Notes under the pieces: generated by a model
The model's database searches: none
What the model was told of the DNA's origin: nothing
What the model saw: only the letters and a program-made list of their open reading frames with translations
Source of the DNA: an uncultured Pelagibacteraceae bacterium
Lineage (GTDB): Bacteria; Pseudomonadota; Alphaproteobacteria; Pelagibacterales; Pelagibacteraceae
Length of the DNA: 52,147 bases
Direction of reading: 5' to 3'
NCBI GenBank assembly: GCA_902524865.1
Contig: CABZEV010000002.1
Coordinates: 1 to 52,147 of the forward strand
Position numbers and translations under genes: made by a program
In this document: positions 39,778-48,064 of the stretch, one piece after another
How the letters are laid out: each line of letters opens with the position of its first letter
How positions within the stretch are numbered: position 1 is the stretch's first letter

Positions 39778-40842
39778 ATGGCTTTAAAAAAAAAGGATAA
39801 TAATAAATCTAGTAGTCAAGATAGTAAAAAGGGTAAATTTAATATGAACCCATTTCATTTCATTGAACAAAGTAAAAACAAATTAGAGAATTTTTATAAA
39901 AAACTCCAAAAAGAAAGAAAAATAAACAAACAGAGGTCCGAAAAGCAGAGAATTATTTACGAAAAAAGAGAACTTGAGAATCAAAAAAAACAAGCTCAAA
40001 GAGAAAAAGAAGAAAGAATAAAAGAGGAAAAAAAACAAATTTTTGAACAAAGAAGACTGATTATTGAAAATGAAAAGCAAAATAAAAAAAATGAGGAAAA
40101 ACGAAAAAAGATCGAAGCTAAAAGGATATTTATTGAACAACAAAAAATTAAAGATGAGGAAGCTAGAAAAATAAGAGAGGATGCTAGAAAGATCAAAGAA
40201 GAAGAACTTAGATTAAGAATGTTAGAGAGACAAAGAGCTAGAGAGGAAAAAATAAAAATAAAAGAGCAAGCTTTAAAAGAAAAGGAAATTAAGTCACAGC
40301 AGTTAAGAGAAGAGAAAGAGAGAAACAGACAAGAACAAATTAAACTTAATGATATACAAAAACAAAAAAGATTAGATGAAGAACAAAGAACAAGAGAAGC
40401 CGCTAAAAGACTAAAATATGAGGAAGAAAAACTAAAAGAGTCAGAGTTAAGATTAAAAGAGATTGAAAATGAGAGACAAAAAGAGATAGAAAGACAAATC
40501 TCACAAGAGCAAGCAGAACAGAAAGTTAAAGAGGAGAAATTAAGGCTTAAAGAGGAAAAAATTAAAGCAGAAGAAGAAGAGAGATTTCTACGTCAAAAAG
40601 AAGAATTTGAAAGAACAGAGAAATTAAGAAAAGAAGAAGAGGAACAAAAAAGAATAGAAGAAGAAAAAGAACGAGAAATAAAACAAAAATTAGAAGAAGA
40701 ACAAAGAATACTAGATGAAGAGAGAAGGTTGAAAGAGTGGGAGGAAAAATTTGATTTAGAGCAAAAAAAGAAGGAAGAGGAATTAATTAAAAAATTTTAT
40801 AGCGACAAATCTTTAAATAAAAATGAACCGGAAGAAGAATGA
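39778..40842 (+). CDS. Highly charged Lys/Glu/Arg-rich helical protein (single-alpha-helix or coiled-coil type)
   Basis: The ATG at 39778 is preferred over an upstream GTG. The 354 residues are almost wholly E, K, R, Q with sparse I/L; from about residue 40 to 335 runs such as E-E-K-K-Q, E-K-E-R-E-I-K and E-E-E-E-Q-K-R-I-E alternate at 3-4-residue spacing. This pattern fits a stable single alpha-helix (ER/K) or long coiled coil about 45 nm long. No membrane segment, signal peptide or catalytic motif is visible. Database hits to myosin- or TolA-like repeats would be compositional only. The function is unknown. The adenine-rich DNA reflects AAA/GAA codons. Confidence 0.7.
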   Translation: MALKKKDNNKSSSQDSKKGKFNMNPFHFIEQSKNKLENFYKKLQKERKINKQRSEKQRIIYEKRELENQKKQAQREKEERIKEEKKQIFEQRRLIIENEKQNKKNEEKRKKIEAKRIFIEQQKIKDEEARKIREDARKIKEEELRLRMLERQRAREEKIKIKEQALKEKEIKSQQLREEKERNRQEQIKLNDIQKQKRLDEEQRTREAAKRLKYEEEKLKESELRLKEIENERQKEIERQISQEQAEQKVKEEKLRLKEEKIKAEEEERFLRQKEEFERTEKLRKEEEEQKRIEEEKEREIKQKLEEEQRILDEERRLKEWEEKFDLEQKKKEEELIKKFYSDKSLNKNEPEEE

Positions 40843-40846
40843 TTAA

Positions 40847-42301
40847 TTAAATTTTTTGGTCGTATTCACCAATTTTACCGGTTTTTTGAAGTAGAGAGTC
40901 TATAAATCTAAATATTTTTAATTTTCTATCATCGGATGTAGGACTTTCTGTTACAATTACTAACGAAGGTTTGTTAGAGGAAGCTCTTATCAAACCCCAT
41001 GAGCCGTCTTTAAATGAAAATCTAACTCCATTTACTGTCAAGATTTCCTTAATTTCCTGCTCATCTATTTTAACTTTTTCATTTTTCAGTTTTTCAATAT
41101 CTTTAACAATTTTATCGACTAACACATATTTGTCCTCATCCTTACAATAGGGAGCCATAGTAGGTGTTTGAAATGTTTTGGGAATATCTTTTATGATATC
41201 ACTTATTTTTTTGTTCTGATTATCTAATAAATGACAAACTTGAATAGCCGAATTAATACCATCATCATATCCATATCCTAAAGGTTGATTGAAAAAAAAG
41301 TGTCCGCTTTTTTCAAATCCAGCCAAGGCGTTTTCATTGTTAACTTTCCTTTTGATATGTGAATGGCCAGTTTTCCAATAAATAGTTTTACATTTATTAG
41401 AATTTAATAACTTATCATTGGCATACAATCCTGTTGACTTTACATCTACTACAAAAACTGAATTTTTATATTTATTTGATAAACTTCTTGCAATTAATAA
41501 TCCTATTTTATCTGAAAATATTTCATTACCTTCATTATCGATTACTCCTACTCTGTCACCATCACCATCAAATCCAAAACCGATATCAGCATTATTTTTT
41601 TTAACAGCATCCGAAATTGCATGTAACATTTTTAAGTCCTCTGGATTAGGATTGTATTTAGGGAAGGTCCAGTCTAAATTACAATCAAGTTCTATTACGT
41701 TACAACCAATTCCACGCAAAATATCGGGAGCAAAAATTCCTGCAGTTCCATTGCCACAAGCAACTACTGCTTTAATTTTTTTTTTAATTTTATTGTTTTC
41801 TACTAAGCTTTGTTTATATATATCTTGAAAATTTTCTATTTTTTTTTCCTGACCTTGTCCGTTTATAAAATTTTTACTTAATGTTATTTCTTTTAATTCC
41901 TGCATTTCATCAGGTGCATGTGTTAATCCTTTCTTAATACCCATTTTAACGCCCGTCCAACCATTATCATTATGACTTGCAGTTACCATTGCAACAGCAT
42001 CAGAATTAAAATGGAATTGTGCATAATAAACCATTGGAGACAAAGACAAACCTACATCTTCAACATAACAACCCGTTGAAATTAAACCTTTTTTAAGTGC
42101 TGCTTTTATATCCTCGCTATAAGATCGATAATCATGACCAACAATTACTTTTGGATTAGTTTTGTTTGTTTGTTTTATTATTTGTGTGCCTAATCCTTTA
42201 CCAAGATTCGCTATGCCTAAGATATTTATGTCTTTTTCATACACCCATCGAGCATCATATTCTCTAAATCCATAGGGGTCGATTTTTAAATTTCCTGACA
42301 T
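40847..42301 (-). CDS. Phosphomannomutase/phosphoglucomutase (alpha-D-phosphohexomutase)
   Basis: A 484-residue enzyme with the four active-site loops of the phosphohexomutase family: V-T-A-S-H-N-D-N-G-W near residue 106 with the phosphoserine, G-F-D-G-D-G-D-R-V-G near residue 242 binding Mg2+, G-F-E-K-S-G-H near residue 323 for the sugar, and R-A-S-S-N-K-P near residue 440 for phosphate. It interconverts hexose 1- and 6-phosphates (ManB/AlgC/CpsG type), feeding sugar nucleotides for LPS and polysaccharide. It ends 4 nt from the convergent charged-helix gene. Confidence 0.92.
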   Translation of the reverse strand: MSGNLKIDPYGFREYDARWVYEKDINILGIANLGKGLGTQIIKQTNKTNPKVIVGHDYRSYSEDIKAALKKGLISTGCYVEDVGLSLSPMVYYAQFHFNSDAVAMVTASHNDNGWTGVKMGIKKGLTHAPDEMQELKEITLSKNFINGQGQEKKIENFQDIYKQSLVENNKIKKKIKAVVACGNGTAGIFAPDILRGIGCNVIELDCNLDWTFPKYNPNPEDLKMLHAISDAVKKNNADIGFGFDGDGDRVGVIDNEGNEIFSDKIGLLIARSLSNKYKNSVFVVDVKSTGLYANDKLLNSNKCKTIYWKTGHSHIKRKVNNENALAGFEKSGHFFFNQPLGYGYDDGINSAIQVCHLLDNQNKKISDIIKDIPKTFQTPTMAPYCKDEDKYVLVDKIVKDIEKLKNEKVKIDEQEIKEILTVNGVRFSFKDGSWGLIRASSNKPSLVIVTESPTSDDRKLKIFRFIDSLLQKTGKIGEYDQKI

Positions 42302-42379
42302 TATTGTTAATTACTTACATTTTTTTTAATTTTTTTATTGATTTTTTTTCCTTGTGTTCTATAAATGTTCTATTGATTT

Positions 42380-42426
42380 GTTATTTATATAGTGTATTAA
42401 CGCTAAACGCACACAACATATAGTTG
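42380..42426 (+). promoter_or_regulatory. Paired NrdR-like boxes upstream of nrdA
   Basis: Two 16-bp sites, 42380-42395 and 42411-42426, align to the NrdR box pattern (ACAC-w-A-t-AT-a-T-w-G-TGT). The first has a perfect right half (TATATAGTGT); the second reads ACACAACATATAGTTG. Their centres are exactly 31 bp apart, about three helical turns, the spacing known for NrdR pairs. The second box overlaps the proposed -35. Confidence 0.65.
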
Positions 42427-42452
42427 TTTTCGTACTAATAACAAAATATAAT
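42424..42452 (+). promoter_or_regulatory. Candidate nrdA promoter giving a near-leaderless transcript
   Basis: TTGTTT (42424-42429), 17-nt spacer, TATAAT (42447-42452). Transcription would start about 42458-42461, at or beside the nrdA ATG at 42461, and no Shine-Dalgarno precedes that ATG. A second candidate, TTGATT (42338-42343) with TATAAA (42360-42365), would instead put the NrdR boxes in the leader. Confidence 0.5.
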
Positions 42453-42460
42453 ACAAAATT

Positions 42461-44401
42461 ATGAATAAAATTCTATCGCAGGCCCTGAAGAAAGCTGTCT
42501 CTGAATATAGTCCGCAAGTTAAAGAAGTAGAAAAAAATAATAGACCGGATCTTTTTTCACTTAATAATGAAACTGAACTTTTTCAGAATGATAAAGGTAT
42601 CATAATCAAAATAGATCGCTCGCGAGATACGAACTTAACTGATTTTGGTAAGGCAACTTTGAAAGATAGATATCTTGGACATAATGAGTCTTACCAAGAC
42701 TTGTTTGCAAGAGTTGCAAGTACATATGCTGACGACAATTTACACGCTCAAAGAATTTATAATTACATTAGTAATCTTTGGTTCATGCCAGCAACCCCAG
42801 TTTTGTCGAATGGTGGAACAAAAAGAGGACTACCCATTTCTTGTTTTTTGAATGAAGCTTCAGATAGTCTAGGTGGTATTTTAGATCTTTGGAGTGAAAA
42901 TGTTTGGCTAGCTGCAAAGGGTGGAGGTATAGGAAGTTATTGGGGTAATTTAAGATCAATTGGTGAAAAGATTGGTAAAGTCGGAAAAACTTCTGGGATC
43001 ATTCCATTTATTAAAGTTATGGATTCTTTAACTATGGCAATAAGTCAAGGATCTTTAAGAAGAGGTTCAGCTGCTTGTTATCTTCCTATTGATCATCCTG
43101 AAATAGAAGAGTTTATTGAAATGCGAAGACCAACTGGAGGTGATCCAAATAGAAAAGCTTTAAATTTACATCACGGAGTTTTAGTTTCAGATGCATTTAT
43201 GCGAGCTGTTGAAACTGATGATCAGTGGGCACTTAAAAGTCCGGCTGATGGATCTATTCAACAAACTATATCTGCAAGAAATTTATGGATTAGGTTGTTA
43301 ACAGCTAGAATTGAAACTGGTGAACCATACATTATTTATATAGATACAGTTAATAGACAAATTCCACAACACCACAAACTTGCAAACTTAACTGTAAAAA
43401 CTTCTAATCTGTGTAGTGAAATAACTCTTCCCACAGGTATTGATAAAGATGGAAGAGACAGAACAGCTGTTTGTTGTTTATCGTCTTTAAATTTAGAAAA
43501 ATATGATGAATGGAAAGATGATTCAAACATGATTAGTGATGTAATGAGATTTTTAGATAACGTCTTATCAGACTTTATTAACAAAGCTCCAGACCAATTT
43601 AAAGATGCAAAATATTCTGCGGAGAGAGAAAGAAGTGTCGGTCTCGGAGTTATGGGTTTTCACTCATTTTTACAAAAACACAGAATTCCACTTGAGTCTG
43701 TAATGGCTAAATCCTGGAATAAAAAAATATTCAAACAAATTGATGAACAAGTTAATAAAGCATCAAAAGAATTAGCTGAAGAGCGAGGTTCATGTCCAGA
43801 TGCAGCGGAATATGGATTTAATGAAAGATTTTCCAACAAGACAGCAATAGCGCCAACCGCTTCTATTTCAATTATATGTGGAGGAGCTTCTCCTGGGGTT
43901 GAACCGATTGCAGCTAATAGTTATACGCATAAAACTTTGTCAGGATCTTTTAATGTTAGAAATAGATATTTAGAAGAAATTTTAGAGAGTCATGGTAAAA
44001 ATGATGATGAGACATGGTCGACAATTACTACAAACCAAGGATCAGTATCTCATTTAGGTTTTTTAACAGATTTAGAAAAAGATGTTTTTAAAACTGCTTT
44101 TGAATTAAATCAAAAATGGATTATTGAACTGAGTGGGGATCGAACTCCATATATTTCTCAAGCACAATCAGTTAATTTATTTTTACCCGCAGACGTACAT
44201 AAAAGAGAATTACATAGAATTCATTTTGATGCATGGAAAAAAGGTTTAAAAAGTCTTTATTATTGCAGATCGAAATCAATTCAAAGAGCTGAAAATATCA
44301 ATAATGCTAAATCAACTGATATTACAGCCAATGTATATAAATCAAAAAATCAACAAACTAACAAACAACCAGAATATGAGGAGTGTTTATCATGTCAGTA
44401 A
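42461..44401 (+). CDS. nrdA: Class I ribonucleoside-diphosphate reductase, alpha subunit (no ATP cone)
   Basis: The catalytic subunit reduces ribonucleotides to deoxyribonucleotides. Visible are M-P-A-T-P-V-L-S-N-G-G, L-P-I-S-C-F-L with the first redox Cys, W-L-A-A-K-G-G-G-I-G, T-S-N-L-C-S-E-I with the thiyl-radical Cys, G-L-G-V-M-G-F-H, A-P-T-A-S-I-S, S-L-Y-Y-C-R-S with the radical-transfer Tyr pair and a C-terminal E-C-L-S-C-Q for thioredoxin/glutaredoxin re-reduction. At 646 residues it lacks the approximately 90-residue N-terminal ATP cone of E. coli NrdA. NrdB overlaps its end. Confidence 0.95.
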   Translation: MNKILSQALKKAVSEYSPQVKEVEKNNRPDLFSLNNETELFQNDKGIIIKIDRSRDTNLTDFGKATLKDRYLGHNESYQDLFARVASTYADDNLHAQRIYNYISNLWFMPATPVLSNGGTKRGLPISCFLNEASDSLGGILDLWSENVWLAAKGGGIGSYWGNLRSIGEKIGKVGKTSGIIPFIKVMDSLTMAISQGSLRRGSAACYLPIDHPEIEEFIEMRRPTGGDPNRKALNLHHGVLVSDAFMRAVETDDQWALKSPADGSIQQTISARNLWIRLLTARIETGEPYIIYIDTVNRQIPQHHKLANLTVKTSNLCSEITLPTGIDKDGRDRTAVCCLSSLNLEKYDEWKDDSNMISDVMRFLDNVLSDFINKAPDQFKDAKYSAERERSVGLGVMGFHSFLQKHRIPLESVMAKSWNKKIFKQIDEQVNKASKELAEERGSCPDAAEYGFNERFSNKTAIAPTASISIICGGASPGVEPIAANSYTHKTLSGSFNVRNRYLEEILESHGKNDDETWSTITTNQGSVSHLGFLTDLEKDVFKTAFELNQKWIIELSGDRTPYISQAQSVNLFLPADVHKRELHRIHFDAWKKGLKSLYYCRSKSIQRAENINNAKSTDITANVYKSKNQQTNKQPEYEECLSCQ

Positions 44402-45408
44402 CAGATAAAATTAAGACAGAAAAGAAAGAAATAATTCAACCTAAAAAAATGGGATTATTGGTAGAGAATCCTGTTTATAAACCATTTAGATATCCTTGGT
44501 GCTACGATGCGTGGCTAACTCAACAAAGAATACACTGGTTGCCAGAAGAGGTTCCACTTGGAGACGATGTAAGAGATTGGCAAAAAAACTTATCTCAGCC
44601 AGAAAAAAATTTGGTAACACAAATTTTTAGATTTTTTACTCAAGCAGATGTTGAAGTAAATAATTGTTATTTAAGACATTACACAACCGTTTTTAAGCCA
44701 ACAGAAGTTTTAATGATGATGACAGCTTTTGCTGCAATGGAAACAGTACATGTTGCGGCTTACTCTCATTTACTAGATACAATTGGAATGCCTGAGTCAG
44801 AATATTCAGCTTTTATGAAGTATAAAGAAATGAAAGACAAATACGATTACATGCAAGGATTTAATGTAAATTCTAAAGAAGATATAGCAAAAACTGTTGC
44901 AGTGTTTAGCGCCTTTACGGAAGGCTTACAACTTTTTGCAAGTTTTGCAATTCTTTTAAACTTTCCGAGACATAATAAATTAAAAGGAATGGGTCAGATA
45001 GTAACCTGGTCAGTTAGAGATGAAACTCTTCATTGTAATTCTATGATAAGAATTTTTAAAGAGTTTATAAAAGAAAACCCAGAAATCTGGACACCTAAAT
45101 TAAAAAAAGAGCTTTATGAAGCATGCAGAACAATTATTTCTCATGAAGATGCTTTTATTGACCTAGCTTTTGAGATGGGTCCAATGGAAGGCTTAACTGC
45201 ACAAGAGGTTAAAGACTACATTAGATTTATTGGAAATAGAAGATTAGTTCAACTTGGTCTTGAACCAATCTATGATGTAGAGAAAAATCCGCTAGGATGG
45301 CTTGATACTATGTTAAATGCTGTTGAGCATATGAACTTTTTTGAAGGTCGTGCAACAGAGTATTCTAAAGCATCAACTCAAGGGACTTGGGTAGAAGCAT
45401 TTAGTTAA
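44392..45408 (+). CDS. nrdB: Class I ribonucleoside-diphosphate reductase, beta subunit
   Basis: The start at 44392 (M-S-V-T-D-K) follows a GAGGAG site and overlaps the nrdA stop by 10 nt; a start 9 nt earlier is less likely. The 338-residue protein carries all six di-metal ligands and the radical Tyr: Asp86, then exactly 31 residues later Glu117, His120 and Tyr124 in E-T-V-H-V-A-A-Y, a Glu in F-T-E-G-L-Q-L-F, and Glu/His in R-D-E-T-L-H. The conserved Tyr indicates a standard tyrosyl-radical class Ia-like cofactor. No ATP cone is fused here either. Confidence 0.95.
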   Translation: MSVTDKIKTEKKEIIQPKKMGLLVENPVYKPFRYPWCYDAWLTQQRIHWLPEEVPLGDDVRDWQKNLSQPEKNLVTQIFRFFTQADVEVNNCYLRHYTTVFKPTEVLMMMTAFAAMETVHVAAYSHLLDTIGMPESEYSAFMKYKEMKDKYDYMQGFNVNSKEDIAKTVAVFSAFTEGLQLFASFAILLNFPRHNKLKGMGQIVTWSVRDETLHCNSMIRIFKEFIKENPEIWTPKLKKELYEACRTIISHEDAFIDLAFEMGPMEGLTAQEVKDYIRFIGNRRLVQLGLEPIYDVEKNPLGWLDTMLNAVEHMNFFEGRATEYSKASTQGTWVEAFS

Positions 45409-45413
45409 TTCAT

Positions 45414-46043
45414 TTGAAATATAAAAAATATTTTAGAAAAACCAGTCTTAAGCAGGATGGTGTTGGTGATTATTTTCTCAATATAGTAAAAGAGAAAAGT
45501 CCTAAAACTTTTTTGGAAGTGGGTGTTTTTCATGGTGTAACAGCAAGAAATGTTTGTGAACTACTTTACAAAATTCATAAAGAAGATTTTAAATACATAG
45601 GTTTGGATTTATTTGAAATAAACGATGAAAATAAATCAGAGGTAGTACCCAACACATTTTTATCCAATCCATTGAAAAATATCTATTTTAAATTTTTTAA
45701 AAATCAAAATCCATATAGTAAAGAGGCAGTTGAAGATCTTTTAAAAAAGTACAAAAATAATATTACTTTGATTAAAGGTAATTCTAATTTGGTTTTAAAA
45801 AAAATTGATATGTCAAAAATTGATTTTGTATTTTTGGATGGTGGTCACGCTTATGAGACTGTTAAAAATGATTTAGAATGTTGTTTAGAAGTGATTAATT
45901 CTAACGGAACAATATTATGTGATGATTATGATTTAGCCGCTCAAGCGCCGCAGGTTAAAAATGCGATAGATGAGTTTATTCAAAAATATAAATTAAAATG
46001 TGAGATTTTGTGGAATACTAGGTTTGCAAAAATTGAAAAGTAA
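45414..46043 (+). CDS. Class I SAM-dependent methyltransferase (Methyltransf_24-like)
   Basis: A 209-residue protein starting with TTG at 45414, 5 nt after nrdB. F-L-E-V-G-V-F-H-G-V-T-A-R is SAM motif I, Y-I-G-L-D-L-F is the acidic strand-2 end, and I-D-F-V-F-L-D-G-G-H-A-Y-E-T-V-K-N-D is the family D-G-x-H motif, followed by I-L-C-D-D-Y-D. It is a distant relative of the protein at 3446-4126. Substrate unknown; cotranscription with nrdAB may be incidental. Confidence 0.78.
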   Translation: MKYKKYFRKTSLKQDGVGDYFLNIVKEKSPKTFLEVGVFHGVTARNVCELLYKIHKEDFKYIGLDLFEINDENKSEVVPNTFLSNPLKNIYFKFFKNQNPYSKEAVEDLLKKYKNNITLIKGNSNLVLKKIDMSKIDFVFLDGGHAYETVKNDLECCLEVINSNGTILCDDYDLAAQAPQVKNAIDEFIQKYKLKCEILWNTRFAKIEK

Positions 46044-47168
46044 TTACCTTTGGTTTAATTGAATAACTTTTCTGTGCTGATTCCCTTTATAACTAGCTAG
46101 AGGTCTTATTAATTTATTGGCTGCGTGTTGCTCCATAATATGTGCCGACCACCCGGTAATTCTTGAAATGACAAAGATCGGTGTAAAAAAGTCCGTATCA
46201 AATCCCATTAAATGATATGTAGGACCAGTTGGATAATCAACATTTGGATGGATATTTTTTCTGTCTATCATTACTTTTTCAACAATATCGTAGATTTTTT
46301 CAAATTTTTTATCTTTTTTGAGCTTTGCAACTTTTGCAAAGTATTTTCTCATTGTTGGAACTCTAGAGTCCCCAGATTTGTAAACTCTATGACCAAATCC
46401 CATTACAACTTCCTTATTATCCAATGCATCATTAATCCATTTAAGTGCATTTTTAGGACTTTTTATTTTATTCATCATATGCATTACCTCTTCATTCGCA
46501 CCACCATGAAGTGGACCTTTTAAACTTGCAATAGCACCTGTAATTGCCCCATGGATGTCTGATAAACTACTGGTAATAGTTCTCGCGGTAAATGTTGATA
46601 CGTTGAAACTATGCTCTGCATAAAGAATTAAAGATACATCGAAAGCTTTTACAATTTCTTTTTGTGGAACTTTCCCGAAGCACATATAGAAAAAGTTTTC
46701 TGCTATATTCAAATTTTTTTTAGGTTTGATAATATTTTTTCCTTTTCTTATTCTATAAAAAGCTGCTAAAGCAGTAGGAGTTTTAGCTAAAATTCTTATT
46801 GCTTTCCTCATATTTGCTTCTTGAGAAGAATCTGTTGTCTCTTTATCTTCAAGCCCCATTATACTTACAGCTGTTCTGGCGACATCCATTGGATGAGACT
46901 TCTTCGGCATTTTTTTAATAATTGAATAAAGGTCTTTAGATAAATCTCTATTATTTTTTTCCTCTTTTTCAAATTTTCTTAATTCAATTGTATTTGGTAA
47001 ATCTTTATTCAAAATTAGATAGGCCACTTCCTCGAATCTGCAATATTCACATAAATCTTGAGCAGCATATCCTCTATATGTTAAAGAATTTATCTCAGGC
47101 ATAACTTTAGAAACTTCTGTTTCATCAACAACTATTCCTAATAAACCTTTTTTTATATCATCACTCAT
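46044..47168 (-). CDS. prpC: 2-methylcitrate synthase (citrate synthase family)
   Basis: PrpC condenses propionyl-CoA with oxaloacetate to 2-methylcitrate. The 374-residue sequence has the citrate-synthase catalytic set: His in G-P-L-H-G-G-A-N-E, His in M-G-F-G-H-R-V-Y-K, and Asp in M-G-F-D-T-D-F-F-T-P, plus a terminal arginine-rich segment. Its short form and position after prpD and prpB support PrpC rather than the TCA citrate synthase, although side activity with acetyl-CoA is common. It overlaps prpB by 1 nt. Confidence 0.9.
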   Translation of the reverse strand: MSDDIKKGLLGIVVDETEVSKVMPEINSLTYRGYAAQDLCEYCRFEEVAYLILNKDLPNTIELRKFEKEEKNNRDLSKDLYSIIKKMPKKSHPMDVARTAVSIMGLEDKETTDSSQEANMRKAIRILAKTPTALAAFYRIRKGKNIIKPKKNLNIAENFFYMCFGKVPQKEIVKAFDVSLILYAEHSFNVSTFTARTITSSLSDIHGAITGAIASLKGPLHGGANEEVMHMMNKIKSPKNALKWINDALDNKEVVMGFGHRVYKSGDSRVPTMRKYFAKVAKLKKDKKFEKIYDIVEKVMIDRKNIHPNVDYPTGPTYHLMGFDTDFFTPIFVISRITGWSAHIMEQHAANKLIRPLASYKGNQHRKVIQLNQR

Positions 47169-48064
47169 TATTCATGTCCTTTAGTGCTAAAATTATAAAT
47201 TTTTTCGTCCAAGCTATTATATTTTTCGTAATCAACTAGTTCATATAACCTCTTTCTAGTTTGCATTTTATCGATGATATTGTTTTGATGTCCATTTGCA
47301 TAAATGTCTCGCAATCCATCTTCAACATTTTTCATAGCTAGTCTCTGGGTAGTAACTGGGTAGATAACGATATTATAACCAAATTTCTCTAATTCTTTAT
47401 AATTGAACAATTTTGATTTACCAAATTCAGTCATATTAGCTAACAAATAACAGGATAATTCTTTTCTAACTTTTTCAAAATCTTTCTCATCTTTCAAAGC
47501 CTCTGGAAAAATTATCTCTGCCCCGGCGTCTACATAAGCTTTGCATCTTTCTATCATTTTATCAATTCCTTCTACGCTCTTTGCATCAGATCTAGCTATA
47601 ATTTTGAAGTTTCCATCTTTTTTTGCTGATACACATTCTTTAATTTTTTTGATCATTGCATCTGTTGATATGATTTCTTTATTATCAAGATGCCCACATC
47701 TTTTTCTCTCAATTTGATCCTCTAAATGAACTGCAGTAATTCCAAATTCCTCAAAAGTTTCAATAGTTTCTTTACAAGATTTAAAACCAGTATCAATATC
47801 AACGATAGTTGGAAGATTAGTCACTCTCGAAATAAGGTATGATCTTGTACTTACATCTTGAAGAGTAGTTAACCCAATGTCAGGAAATCCCAAGTCATTA
47901 GCCATGACTCCACCTGAAACATAAACTGCATCGTATCCAATTTCCTCAATTAACTTCGCGGTTAAAGGGTTGTATGCACCAGGAACTCTTAAAATTTTAC
48001 CAGATTTTAATTTATCAACAAAATCTTTTCTTTTTTGAACTGGTTCTTTTTCTATAAAGTGCAT
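47168..48064 (-). CDS. prpB: 2-methylisocitrate lyase
   Basis: PrpB cleaves 2-methylisocitrate to succinate and pyruvate. The 298-residue protein belongs to the isocitrate-lyase/PEP-mutase family: R-V-P-G-A-Y-N-P-L-T-A near residue 27, V-Y-V-S-G-G-V-M-A-N-D-L-G near residue 48, D-I-D-T-G-F near residue 89 for Mg2+, H-L-E-D-Q, K-R-C-G-H-L near residue 122 with the catalytic Cys and A-R-S-D-A. It is the middle gene of a prpD-prpB-prpC operon with 1-nt overlaps on both sides. Confidence 0.94.
   Translation of the reverse strand: MHFIEKEPVQKRKDFVDKLKSGKILRVPGAYNPLTAKLIEEIGYDAVYVSGGVMANDLGFPDIGLTTLQDVSTRSYLISRVTNLPTIVDIDTGFKSCKETIETFEEFGITAVHLEDQIERKRCGHLDNKEIISTDAMIKKIKECVSAKKDGNFKIIARSDAKSVEGIDKMIERCKAYVDAGAEIIFPEALKDEKDFEKVRKELSCYLLANMTEFGKSKLFNYKELEKFGYNIVIYPVTTQRLAMKNVEDGLRDIYANGHQNNIIDKMQTRKRLYELVDYEKYNSLDEKIYNFSTKGHE

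Noticed and set aside
39883-40196. Two minus-strand ORFs rich in Phe, Leu and Ser opposite the charged-helix gene
   Set aside because: They are the reverse complement of AAA/GAA-rich codons, which reads as TTT/TTC. They look like membrane helices only because of that composition.
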